DNA of 64,000 bases from assembly GCA_037903475.1 (NCBI GenBank), contig JBAJFG010000029.1, positions 951,501 through 1,015,500 on the forward strand, given 5' to 3'. This stretch comes from Ancylostoma caninum (taxonomy: Eukaryota > Nematoda > Chromadorea > Rhabditida > Ancylostomatidae). The position numbers were made by a program, and so were the translations under genes. The notes beneath the pieces were generated by a model, which was given only the letters and a program-made list of their open reading frames with translations, did no database searches and had not been told where the DNA came from. Within the stretch, counting starts at the first letter, position 1. Every line of letters begins with the position of its first letter. Below, in pieces: positions 10,827 to 23,000 of this stretch.

Positions 10827-13800
10827 CTGCAACGAATTTTTTATAGGAAGTATTGCCAGGCTCAGGAGCGTAGAGACCTAAAAATCAGTGGAGGATTGGA
10901 ATTCTATTTCATGGCATACTTTCAGCAGAATGTTCGGTGCTCAATGCTGCTGCCGGACATGTGAAAATTGACGCCTAGTACGTGATTCACGCTGAAATAC
11001 ATAGCGCAAACATACAAAGCTCATCGGTGGCTAAGAAATTTCGTCTTGCTTTTGCAGGACTGCTCTTGGTGGAGAACGATTATGAAATGAGCAGCAAAAC
11101 ATGACCGTCTTTTATCGTTTCTGAAGTGATATGGATATTTGCATTTACTCAGGCAAAGTATCGCGCACATGCGTAGAAACACTGCAGGGCATCCGGAGGG
11201 CTTGGTCAGGAGATCCGGTCTGTTACAGACCGCAAGTCCCGATTTAGTCCTCCGCAAGTCCCGGTTCCCTCCTCCGCATGTCCCGAAATGCCGGTTTTTT
11301 GAACAAAAATTATCACCTCCACTACCGCTCGAGGATTTCGAACTGACCTATCAATCACTTATCACTGCTCTTCGATTGCTTCAAAGTCCGCTGCTTTACC
11401 TTTGCTCCATCCGTGCCCACAGCCGAGGGACTACTCGAGGCATCCAATAATGTTTTTATCACAGTGTTTTCTCAAGAGGAGGGAATGTTACAGAGCCCTT
11501 TCTATACCAATCATGACCAAACGTTGAATACACAACTCCTAAGGGCCTGCGGAGATTCTGGCGCCGTTTCCGCCACGAACTATGGACTGCTTCACCGTTC
11601 ACACCGATTTCATTGATTTTTGCTTAATTTTGTCCAGAAATCGCAGACGACATCTCTATTGGGTTGTTTGATATGCTGAACACGAATATATCTACAGTTT
11701 CGTATGAAATTATAGGTTAAACCATTGATTTTATCGAGTTTTACGTTTTTGATTGGGGGATCATGCCCATTGAGGTTTTCTAATGTGCTGAAGAAACATG
11801 ACGGAAATTTTGTGGCAAAATATCGGCTCCTTGACTCTTTATTAATTTTTTTTACTCAAACTAATTTTAAACTCTCGTTCAGGGGTGAGTCAGGGAGGAA
11901 CTGTGCATAATGCGCAGGAAAGGTCCACCCAATGTCAAATAGCATGGTTCCACACAATGTAATGTCTCATGAAACCCATGGAAATTTACCTTGAAAAATC
12001 GCAGAGACGAGCAACTCCACGCTCGTTTTGCGGGCTTAGCCACCTTTTGCCATAGCTCTGGTCTTGAAGACTAAACAACAGTCTCACTGCGTGTTTTCTC
12101 TCAGTGGTGCGTACTTGCGGCAGGTTTCGACTTGTACAGTAATATAGAGAAAATCTTTCTGACTGCAAAAGTGTGCAATTTTCGACGTTATAGAAAACTA
12201 TTAGAAAGCTTCAGCTCTTGATTTCCTCGTGTAATACTCGTTTCCTGGCCAGTCTACAGTTCATGTCGTGACTCCGTGCGATTCTGCTTTCATTCCGTCG
12301 TTTGTTCGCCAGGTTGCCGAGCGCAATGGTCCTACGCTCCTCGCATACACTCGTTAGGCTCCGCCCCCTGGGCCGAAACTGCATAAATAGAAGGCGTGCG
12401 TGTGCTGATGCCTTATTCCTGCGTTGTCACTCGAAGGGAGCGGTTTCGAAAGAAGTCAGCGGATGCAATGTAGACGTTGGTTCACACGTGCCGTATACCA
12501 TCAAACACTGGAACAAGGATAGAGGAGGAGCAGCGCCAAGGAGAGATAACTCGGCGTCAGTGAGGTCTGCTCGGAGGCGTTGAACATCTGCTCACACTGC
12601 CGGCTTGTCCGAACCGCCGAGAGGTTTGTGCTTGCTGTGACCCCTAGTGACTGGGCTGGTTGGGCTGTTCCCCTTAGTCCTTTTATTGTATATTTGTGTT
12701 CATATTTTATGCGGGCTATGAAATTGGGCAGTTTATGTGTTTGTGTTGTGTAGCAAGAACTACAGACGGGTGCCGCGAATGTAGCGGTTGTAGTATTGTA
12801 CAGTTACCATCATGCATATGTGCAGCGCTGGCAGGAGATGGTGGCAGCTCTCCTGCATCATCACATGTGTCGCACTGTTGTGGTCACATGAGTCAATGTC
12901 AGTACATCTGAGGATGTACCGGGAACTAGTTGTGTAACAGTGGATATTGATATGGTTGGCAGATTGAAGGCCTCCATTGTGGTTGTGCTGTGCACTGCGT
13001 GACAGGCAGATTCATGCATTCTGTCGACGTGAGCCAATCGCGTTACCAACCCAGCTGTAACTTCCTTACCCGTTACTTACACCGATGCTTGGCTCTGAGG
13101 TCTGCTGGGCTACGTAATGGGTGAAGCAAGGAATCTACGACAGTTCACATCCGTAATCTGTCTGGAAACAGCGAGGCTTGTAGTCCGTATAAGCAACATC
13201 TGAGTTTTGAGTCAGTTCTGCCGTTGACCCGTAATTTCTCCACAAAAGGAAGTGCTGATTCAGCCGTGGCCTCTTGAAAAACAGGGTCACCCTTTCTGAG
13301 GTCTGTCATGCATACCATTGTTCACGCCAGCTCACACTGACTTTCTCACCATAAAAATTTCGAAAGCGATTTCTGAGATAAGACTCTGTTGTTGTTAGGG
13401 TGCACACAGAGTTAAAAGCGCTTCATATATTCTGTGCCAGGAACCAAAATAGATGCTTTTGTGAGTAGGAATTCCGCTCCTATTGTAAAAGAGACACTTC
13501 AGAGAATTAAGCAATGAATGCCGTCTTTACAGTGAATATGACAATAAGAGACTCAATAAACATTATTATAGGAGAGATTTCCAGATTGATTATTATTATA
13601 AAAAGCGTATTATACGTTATTATTGGAGAAGGATGGAGTGCAGTGCAACAAGTAGTGGGAAAATAGGCAGATCTCACTGCTCTGTGATGTCTGACCTCGG
13701 GGGGGGGGGGGGGGTTCTCGGATGACCTGCCATATTTCTCCGCACCCATACGAGGCTTTTATCGAAGTTCTGGGGTATGTCGCACCTGCGGCTACATCCT

Positions 13801-14833
13801 CCACAAGTCCCGATGGTTCTTCGGCATAGCTCGCACCCCTCGACTACCTCCTCCGTATATCCCGAAACAGGCGGTCACCGCATGACCAATAAACTTCCTT
13901 AAGAAATGAGGGCTATCGTCCTCCGCATGTCCTGACATTTTTGTCTGAGTAGTTAGTTAGTTAACACAAGTGGATGCTAATAAACAAGTAACGTAGGTAT
14001 CCAGTCTTATGATAAATGTTAGAAAAACAGCTTGATCAAGGCGGTAAGAAGAATAGGCGTTTGCTCTGCGATATTACGATGCTATGATTTTGAAGATTTT
14101 TCAGCAGCGTACTTGGAAGTAATCCTTCGATTCATTTAGTGACCTTTTCTGAAAGTCTTGCAGAATCTAAACAGATGTTACATGTTTCAATGCAATTTTT
14201 GAGAAATTTAGATGGCTGGAAATTAATTTGCAGCTATTATTCCGTAGGTTTTTCAAAAGTGGCCTGGGAGCAAGAATAGATGCACTGAATGTGCTCCACC
14301 AAGAAATACCATTAGAGATATACTAATAGCTAATAAAACTAGATCATGTTCATAAGAAGAAGTCATGCTTTCATCGAACAGCAACAGAACAACAGTTTAG
14401 AAGCTGTCTGCACCCATTATATGTAATCACAGAAACTGATGGTACATACTGCTCCCGTTTTAATCAAGTTGATTGAAATCAGCTGCGATGTTTTGTTTTT
14501 GAAATCGCCTCGAAAACGTTGATGCTCTGAAACATGAGTTTCTGACGAATTTCACAAGTCACAGGTTTATACTGTTATCGTTCAGATTCCAGTTTAATTA
14601 TCAAAATTGTAGCCACCTAGGGTCAAAACTTTGTTTTTTTTTCTAATTTCTTAGTTAATACCTGAATATGGTTGGATTCAAACTGCTAACCCACTAAATA
14701 AAATGGTCCAAATGTCGGCAGTACAGAAAAGCGACGTATGATGGACTCTCGATGTGAGATTCCAAAACCCATCCTCCATTACGAGTGGAAAATGTGAGTT
14801 TAGAGGGAACCGATCAAATTAGGACATGCAATA
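10827..14833. other. non-coding spacer upstream of the membrane-protein gene
   Basis: No exon series is supported. It should contain the missing first exon and promoter of the gene at 8620-10826. It holds copies of a short dispersed motif (CCTCCGCAAGTCCCG and variants, at 11231-11287 and 13793-13937), an 18-G run near 13698-13714, and a fragment near 11640-11705 resembling the repeat at 20660-21030. The open frames at 12302-12583 and 12696-12911 show no domain. Confidence 0.5.
11231..11287. repeat. short tandem motif, three copies
   Basis: Three degenerate copies of a roughly 20-nt motif around CCTCCGCAAGTCCCG. Related copies (CCTCCACAAGTCCCG, CCTCCGTATATCCCG, CCTCCGCATGTCCTG) lie at 13793-13937, so it is a dispersed family. 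Confidence 0.6.
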
Positions 14834-15138
14834 CTGCTCCTAATCTTTGCAAAAAAGAATGCGCGCGACGCGTTAAACCGTCGCAAAACGTCGCTCGTCC
14901 ATAACATTCTTAAAAGTGAACCAATTCAATTATTTTTTTTGAAAAGCCAATTTGTCATTTCAAGATAATTCTAACAAGGGAAGTGCAACAGGCCAGACTC
15001 GCAAATCGGAATGAAACCTATCTGGCTTGAATCTTTGTTGGAGAGGGTGTTACAGTATATATTTTGTTACTGCCCTCGGCTTCAAAAAACAAAAATCCCA
15101 CCACAGTACCATATGCGCTGCAGCACTCGTCCGTCAGC

Positions 15139-15201
15139 GACGATGTGGCCGAGTGGGGAGGATGCTGCACTGTCAGCTCGAGAGTTTGAACCCCGTCATG
15201 C
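15139..15201 (+). repeat. tRNA-Ser-derived sequence, left arm
   Basis: GACGATGTGGCCGAGTGG at the 5' side matches the start of a serine tRNA and a perfect A box. GAGTTTGAACCCCGTC at the 3' side is a near-consensus B box followed by bases able to pair with the 5' GACG. The body between is too degenerate for a working tRNA. Likely an RNA polymerase III promoter relic or part of a SINE. Confidence 0.6.
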
Positions 15202-15741
15202 GCACCTACCTGTTTTGCTCTCTCATTTTTTTATTCCCCCTGTGTTGTTGAAATCAAATTTAAAAGGTTAGAAGATAATACTTATCCTTACTGACGCACT
15301 AGGCACGGAATAACTACGTTATATAAAACCTGCTTTTCTCCCTCGATTAGCTATAAAGTAGCAGTCACTTTTCACGACTGTAACTCAAAATCTTTCCCAC
15401 TCGGTTCATAATGTTCGAACCTGTAATGATTGTAGCAGAATTTCTTTCATTGTCTGCGCGTATTGTTCTCACCGCTTTTGCTTTGAACACTTCATTGTCT
15501 GTGTGCACCGTTGCTGCCAGTAAATGCTTTCTCATTGACCATCCTTTTTTGTTTTGAATGAAAATTTTACAATTTTCTAGCGACTCGAGGGAAAGCTGTA
15601 CGATCACTAAACTACGTTCATAGCATAGTAGTTATTCTATAGCTAGTACGTCAGTAAAGACAAGTGTTGTCTTCTAGCCCTCCAAAATTGATTTCAATAA
15701 CATAGGAGGAATAAAAAACAAAAATGCAAAACGAGTGTCAA

Positions 15742-15807
15742 TGACGGGATCCAAACCCTCGACCTCCTGCCTATCAGTCCGCATCCTCCCCACTCGGCCA
15801 CATCGTC
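15742..15807 (-). repeat. tRNA-Ser-derived sequence, right arm
   Basis: Mirror copy of the sequence at 15139-15201, read on the minus strand: the same GACGATGTGGCCGAGTGG start, with a B-box-like GGGTTTGGATCCCGTC. The central part differs from the other arm, so the two arms have diverged independently. Confidence 0.6.
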
Positions 15808-17047
15808 GCTGACGGACGAGTGCTGCAGCGCATATGGTACTGTGGTGGGATTTTTGTTTTTTGAAGCCGAGGGCAGTAACAAAATATATACTGTAACACC
15901 CTCTCCAACAAAGATTCAAGCCAGATAGGTTTCATCCCAATTTTCGAATATGGCCTCTTGCACTTCCCTTGTAAGCCTATATGATCTTTTGAACATAAAG
16001 CTTCTTACACTGCAGAAAACAACATTGAAAATGTAGTATTTCGAAAGCAGCATCCACGAAAAAACTTGTCACTCAGATTTTAGCGCGATCTTGGGTTTCT
16101 GACTATGCGCAGCATTGATAAAGTAGTCGATTTTGTCAGAGCTCACGTTAAAATGGTTTCCGGATGCTACCAATCTGCTGCATTATGGCAAGGCGGCCGA
16201 GTTATGCGGGTGAAGTACATAGAGAAAGTCTACCCGACAAAATTTTCTGCTCTTCTGAAGGAGAAAAAAGCACAAAAAAAAGGAAATAGAATGTTCACGA
16301 CAGAGACATACCTCAGCAAGAGAACCAAAAAGCTGGCAAACAGAAATTCACACCATACTTGAAAATTTTAAAGTTTGAGAAAAGGAAGCGATCGTACGGT
16401 CCAATAACAATTAAAACAGCATAAACGGGGAAGCAGATCAAAACGTGAAATTTTCTCAAAATGTGCATACAAAGCAAATGTCATCCTTTGGAAAACTGAC
16501 TAACTGCGGCAGAAAACACCTGATTCGCATCGCGCAACAACTCATCCGCGGATTCCCGGATACTTTGTCTAACTTGTTATATCTTGCAGCAGAATTACTG
16601 GGACTATCGTCAAGACTCCAAAACATTCAAAATCTAACACATGAAAATTATCGTGGGTGCTGCTTTAATCAATCTGAATTGAGGCTATCAGGCTGAAATT
16701 GGCAGTGATGTTTTTGAGAGGTGAAGAGAACAATATTGAGAAACCATGTATCATTTGATGCATTATAACACGGAGAACCCATCTATTTAGAAAATTTGGG
16801 TATCCTTATTTTTAAGAAAATTACAAAAGGGGGACATTTTGCGGCGAATTTGTGCGTCGCTCGCCTTTTTGCAAAGATTAGGAGCACTATTGTATGGCTA
16901 ACATTTATGGAAACAACAAGTTCACGATACTGAACAGAACTATACAAAAGAAGTCGAGCTGTACAACAAAGCGAACGAGAGAAAGCAGTGGTAACTTAAC
17001 ATAATCAACAGTGCAAGCAATACTTTCAACTGGAGTACAACACTGAA

Positions 17048-20000
17048 CTACGTACGACGTCGAATCTTGAAGTTTCTTCGCTCTTGAGTGCGCATTTTCA
17101 GCAGTTTTTCAACACCTTGTGAATAATATACAAACTTGTTCACTAATGGATCTACATTATCAAACAGAAACTCCTCCACCGTGTTGGCGTAGAACAACTT
17201 GAGCATCTCCGTCCTACAATGACGTGCTTTCCAACCTTAGGAAAAGGAAAATGAAAACGAAAGAATACTTACTCAATCAATTGAGCTGTATTAGGTATGT
17301 CATCGAAGCTGATCAAGCTTTCTCTAATTTTTTCCAGATACCTGAATGAAAAAATCGGCAACGGATGCTCTGAGTGCGACAACATCTTAGCAGTTACCGA
17401 CATATGACTGTCAAAACCCACCAGTTTTGCGATATGTTGTGTCGAATATTGTACGGAGATAACCACCCCATAATGTTATGGTTATTTTCTAGTAAATATT
17501 CAAAGCTTTCGCTCTGACGTTTGAGCCTTGTTTGGAACAGCTCGGAAACTCCCCCACCTGTATCAATTTATCCACGGAACTCAGTCATAGCAAAATTTCA
17601 CGTCCAAAAATCACCTGGGAATTTGCAATCGCTCGTAACGAATGCATAGTTCGGAGAGCATTCCATGGCCTTGAAGACACGTAGTTCAGCCTTCGCCGAA
17701 ATTTCCTTTGAAGTAGTAATCAGGTGTAAAAAACGAGAGTAAATAACCAACTCAGCATTACCTCTTTACTTAGGCCTTCGAGAGTTTTGTGGGCACCAAT
17801 GAGAGCAATCTGGGTGTTGAGAAACATCGACGGCTCAGCGACTGGCCAAATTTCACAGAGACCGGCCATATGATCATATCTGAATAATGGACATTTACAT
17901 GAATTTATCAGAATGAGAAGAAAAGCATAAATCTTTGAATTCGCGGCGTGAACAGGAACAATTGAAGGCTGACTCCCACCTAACAATATTCAGTCTTTTC
18001 AACCAAAGCTCGTTCGCAACCGCATTTCTTCGCAAAAAAAGTGATCCCCCATTGTCCTCTCCACATCTTTTGGGTTGGGATTTAAGAACGCATAATCGAG
18101 CGTAGCCAGGGTTAGCAAACCAACTTTCACTTCAGGCTTTCCTATCATCATCCGGAAGATAACCAATCATGTTACCCCTACATCGCCGCGGTTGATCTGG
18201 ATGATATCGACTTTCTTTCGAAATGACCATTTATTTACTTAAGTATTCAATTATTAGTTTATCTATTACATTGTTATCTGTGGCTCTTGCAGCAACGACC
18301 CGTGTGACACTGTGCTTCGGATCGCTACAAGGATCGTGATTTGCCTGCGAAAGTATTTGAAACGGAGTTACGAACCCAGTATGGTGACGATGCGCGAGCT
18401 TGCTGTGGCTCAGCCATTTGCAGCAGCGCATTCGAAATTGGCGCGGCGGGACCGACTAACGGCAAGGGGAACGCGATCCTGCGAGCGCAGAAATCACCAC
18501 CGATTTTGTGGATTTCTCATATATTATAATTTGCGCTATTTCATCATTGAGTGTGAGTTCTAGGTCTATTATAAAACTTGCAAAACGTGGCAAAACCTCG
18601 AAAACTAAGACATTGTCAAGTTTGCCGCCTTTGAAGGAACAAAGATATCCTCGCTTTGAGAGGCCATAGAATGCTATTATCTTTTGCTTGTTCATAAAAC
18701 GTACCTCGACCACCCAGTGATGATTACTCCTTCAATATTTGTTTCCTTTGGTCCCTTTCGGAGTAACTGAAACGATCAAATGCAGCTTACGAAGGAAACC
18801 GTTTGTCTCAACTCTTAATGCAATATTTTAAACGAACATTAAAGCAAGTTTCGTTTCGTTAGGAGTTTGACGCAAAGGGAAAGCACGTTGCGATTTCACC
18901 TATGAATAAGCATGGCGAAGTAGCCCTGTTCATCTCTCCACACCTGAGGTTGGTGGCAATGACCTTCCAAGAACCGACTACTTCAAATATTCCGGCTAAA
19001 CGCCCTCAGTCGAAGGCAACCTTGCCAACGAAGTCGTCGCTCGCGTTAGCTCTGCCTGGTTGGAATTACTCTCGATGAAAGGAGTGCTATTGCGACAAGA
19101 AAGTCACGGGTCGCTTGAAGTGGAAAGTGTATCGCGCGGAGGTTCGATCCGTCGTGTTGTGTGATGCAGATTGTTGGCCAGCTATCAAGGAATTGGAACG
19201 CCGTCTGGGTGTGATGGAGATAAATATATTACGATGGATGGCTGGCATCACGCGTGCAGACCGCATCCGCATTGGAAAGATCCGAGAGCACTTTGGTATC
19301 GCCTTGATTGCCGACAAGCTCCGGGAAACACGCCTTAAGTGGTACGGCCACGTTCTGCGCGCCAAAGGAGACACCGTCTAAAAATCACGCCTTCTTCTCG
19401 AAGTACCGGGAAAATGGCCAAAGGGGTGGACGAAGCAGCGGTGGCTAGACACACTGTATGCCGACGTAAAGGAAGTGGGTGCCCTCCCAGACCAAGCGCA
19501 CGATAGAGCAAAATGGCGTCAGAAGATCAGGAAAGCGAAGCACGTCAACGAACGGGGAAAACATTAAAGAAGAAGAAGAACGTATGTCTGAATCTTGAAT
19601 TTCTCAAAAACCTGTCCCGACTCCAACTTCTCCAAAGCAAAACCCTCCTGCAAAACCGGGTCTTGACTGAAGAGAAAACTCTCAACCTTTCTCTATTCGG
19701 ATGAGAGCTGCGGAACAAAGCGTGGGCTGCTGGCGTTGAAATAAATGAGGGAACGTTGTACAATAACTTATTTGCCCCCCTGTATCTACCGACAATGGAT
19801 GACAGGTCTCTTGAGGGATGAAAGCTGCTAACCACAACACATGTAGTTCAGCATGTCAACTATTGGATTTTGCATAGAGAAAACATTTAAGGAAGAATGC
19901 TAAAAAATGTGTATGGTGTGGTATTCGATGAACTCGTGTGATCATAATTTCCGAACAGTAACAGAATTTATCAAGAGATCTTGAAGACCAGCTGATCCCT

Positions 20001-23000
20001 CACTCTTTGTCGAATAATCCATTCAATATTATTTTTCTGGTAGTGTTTATATCTAAGGAACTTTGCCGAGGGGAAGTCGGCTCCTTTGAACGCGGATGAA
20101 GCCCAAACTTTTCCAAAGTTGTCAGCCATTGATGATAAGAGAAAACCTAAACATTTCTGTATTACTGTTTTTATAACTGAAAAAATTCTATAAAGAAAAC
20201 TGAAATTTCGGAAGATAGACAAAAAGTCACTCACTGTCCGCCGTTTGCAGCTGCTCCGAGTAGTCCCAAACCACAGGCTCCACGAGTGAAATGAGGTTCA
20301 TCTTTTCCATGTCACTTGAGGCGAAGTTCTTCAGCATGTCATGCCATGCGAGTATTCTGAAAGCGGCAACACTCACACTAGACTTCCTTTAGACAAATGC
20401 TCCGACTCGCTTCCGGCGAGTCTCGCACTTGCCCGCTTCGCGGGACCTTGGTACTCAGCTACCTTTACTTTCCATCTGTCAAAACGAATGAGGCATACAG
20501 TTACGAGGCTCGCCGTGGGCGAGTCGGAGCACTTGTTCTATATAATTGAAATGTTTGCATCAGTCTTTCGTTAAATGTGTCCAGATGATTCACTCAGAAT
20601 CAATCGAAACGTAGCGCACTCGGAATGGAGTGAGATTCGCGCTATTTAACTTCACTGCTCCCAAAGCAAAATTTTTGGCTGAAACTTCACCTAGGGGGAC
20701 TATTCGAGGTGCTGAACACGAATATCTTATCAATTTTGCACGGTAACCCCATTTTTTATGGTTACGGCAGATGTACTGTAGGTATGGTACCTCATGGAAC
20801 CCTTTCAAATTGTGCATAGTGGGGTTTTTTGACGCTGATCACGAAAACCACCATTATTTTGCACTCCACCTCCGTTTTCTACGCGAAATCGGCATTTTCT
20901 CTCAATTTCCTACCCTACACTACCGTAACCCGTGCAAAAATGGGGTTACGGTACAAAATGGAGACGATATCGTGCTCAGCACCTCAAACAAACCCCTATG
21001 CAAAGTCTCAGCCAAAAAAAATCCTTGAAGATTTCGGGGCCAGAGAAGTTGAGTAGTGCCGTGATTACTCGTCCATTCACAGGAAGAAGTTAAGCGGTAT
21101 GCTTGTGCACTATAAAGCATGTTTGGTATTGAGTGAACTTGGCCGCTATAGCAAGTTGGTATATACATATGGGTGTATTAAAGCTGTTGTTTTGGTAATC
21201 GCGTCCTCTTGCATAGGAATATAAATTCCCCACTCAAACCCCTTCCAAAACTCTTGATTGCACATGGAGAGACCCCCAAGGATTCAGCCAGTGAGCACAA
21301 CTCTCCATTGTTTTTCTCGCTGTAGATGAAAAGATTCGCACATGAAACCTATATCGTTGGACTCAGAATTGTGCCATGCAAAAATCGTTGTCATTCATGC
21401 GAAGCGCGGCGAAGCTGACGTTGCACTGAAGGGCACAATTCTGAGTTGAACGGTATAGATTTCATGTGTGTTTGTCCTGTGGATCGTGAGATATAAGCGA
21501 TTACAGACAAACACACAAACAGATGAGTTTTACTATATGTGTAGTGATGGGGTAGGGGACCAAAAACTGATAAAATCGATTTCTCGAAAAAAGGCAAAAG
21601 GCCCTGACATTGCACTGGAGCACACAGTTCTGAATGGAACGGTATAGGTTTCATGTGTGTTTGTCCTCTGGATCGTGAGATATAAACGATTACAGACAAA
21701 CACGCAAACAGATGAGTTTTACTATATAGTGGTAGGGTAGAGGGCCAAAAATTGATAAAATCGATTCCTCGAAAAACGGCAAAAGACCCTGACATTGCAC
21801 TGGAGGGCACAATTCTGAGCGGAACGGTATAGGTTTCATGTATGTTTGTCCTCTGGATCGTGCGATATAAGCGATTACAGACAAACACGCAAACAGATGA
21901 GTTTTACTATATGGTGATAGGTTTAGCTGTAGTCGCGTTCGGTATTACGGCAGCGTCGCTCTACGGCGACGCTGCCGTAACACCGAACGTTTTGTGGCTC
22001 AGGCCTTTTACGAAGCGTTTAAGACATCAAATACCACTTCTTTAGTCCTTCTCATTGTCCGTTGCATTATAGGATTTATTGCAGTTCTACGATTAAGTGG
22101 TAGCTGGTCAAACTACAGTCCTCTGCTACCCCATACAATATCTACTCATTTCTAACGTTTCCTTCTATACGGTATGCTGAGAACCTGATCTGGCTCAAAG
22201 GTTAATGCATATAATGGTTTTACGTTGCTCCTTTGGTGACTTTCTTGACGTAGCTGGCAATTTTCGCCATATGATGAATCGCTACTTCATCGAGAGATCC
22301 AAGCTCCTCTTCTTTCTTCTTGGAAGCTGCGCATGTTCCATACTGGAATTTTTCATCATTTCACAAATAATAGAGTTCAACGATTTAATTGTGGAACAGC
22401 AGATATTGCACAGCCGTGGTTTCATAGCATCTAGCACTATTAAGGAATGTATTCAAGAGAGTCAAAAAGATGTGTGTTGTCATGTTTCAAGATTGTTCTC
22501 TCTTCGTAACTTGACTCTTCTTCAGTTTGGTTGAGACTCCTTTGTAGCTCTCATTTTATTTCGTATTTTTCACTGGATAGTTTTCTGCGCTAATGTTTTT
22601 CGACCCTATTGTTAACAATGAATTGCTTTCTCATCATAAGCTTTAGAGATAAAACCACAATACCATTTGGCAGACAATCAGCAAGTCACTCAACTTCGGA
22701 GTCTGCTGATGATTGTTATTCACTACATATACTTCGAAAGCTCATTTCACATGTATCACTTAAGATGAAACGGTTGATAAATTTTAAATCGATATCATGT
22801 ACTCATGTTTTTATTGGCTGTTCAGTTTTCGTTTCGCTCATGAAGCTTATGGAAGATTAAAGCTAAACATAAAAGTGAGTTTAATCCTGCACTCATTAGT
22901 AGATTGAAGGAAACCTGCTTAATTGGGTTTTGCAAGCTATACAGACTGTGTATACAGTATCTTATATATGTATGCACATATTTCTAAAATGCTTATCTAC

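Larger units (their letters stand above)
14834..16886. mobile_element. 2-kb long-inverted-repeat element with tRNA-Ser-like sequence in each arm
   Basis: The left arm (14834-about 15290) and right arm (about 15655-16886) are inverted copies. The tips match (TGCTCCTAATCTTTGCAAAAA at 14834 against its complement ending at 16886), and the best-matching segments are 14990-15290 and 15655-15962. The right arm carries about 900 bp of extra sequence between those two blocks. Each arm contains a tRNA-Ser-like sequence with A and B boxes. The mirrored open frames at 15011-15271 (plus) and 15674-15919 (minus) merely reflect the duplication. No transposase is seen, so it is non-autonomous. The superfamily is unknown because no clear target duplication was found. 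Confidence 0.7.

Noticed and set aside
21391..21888. 165-codon minus-strand open frame
   Set aside because: It lies wholly in the 187-bp tandem repeat; the repeated peptide follows from the DNA repeat, with no domain and no splice framing.
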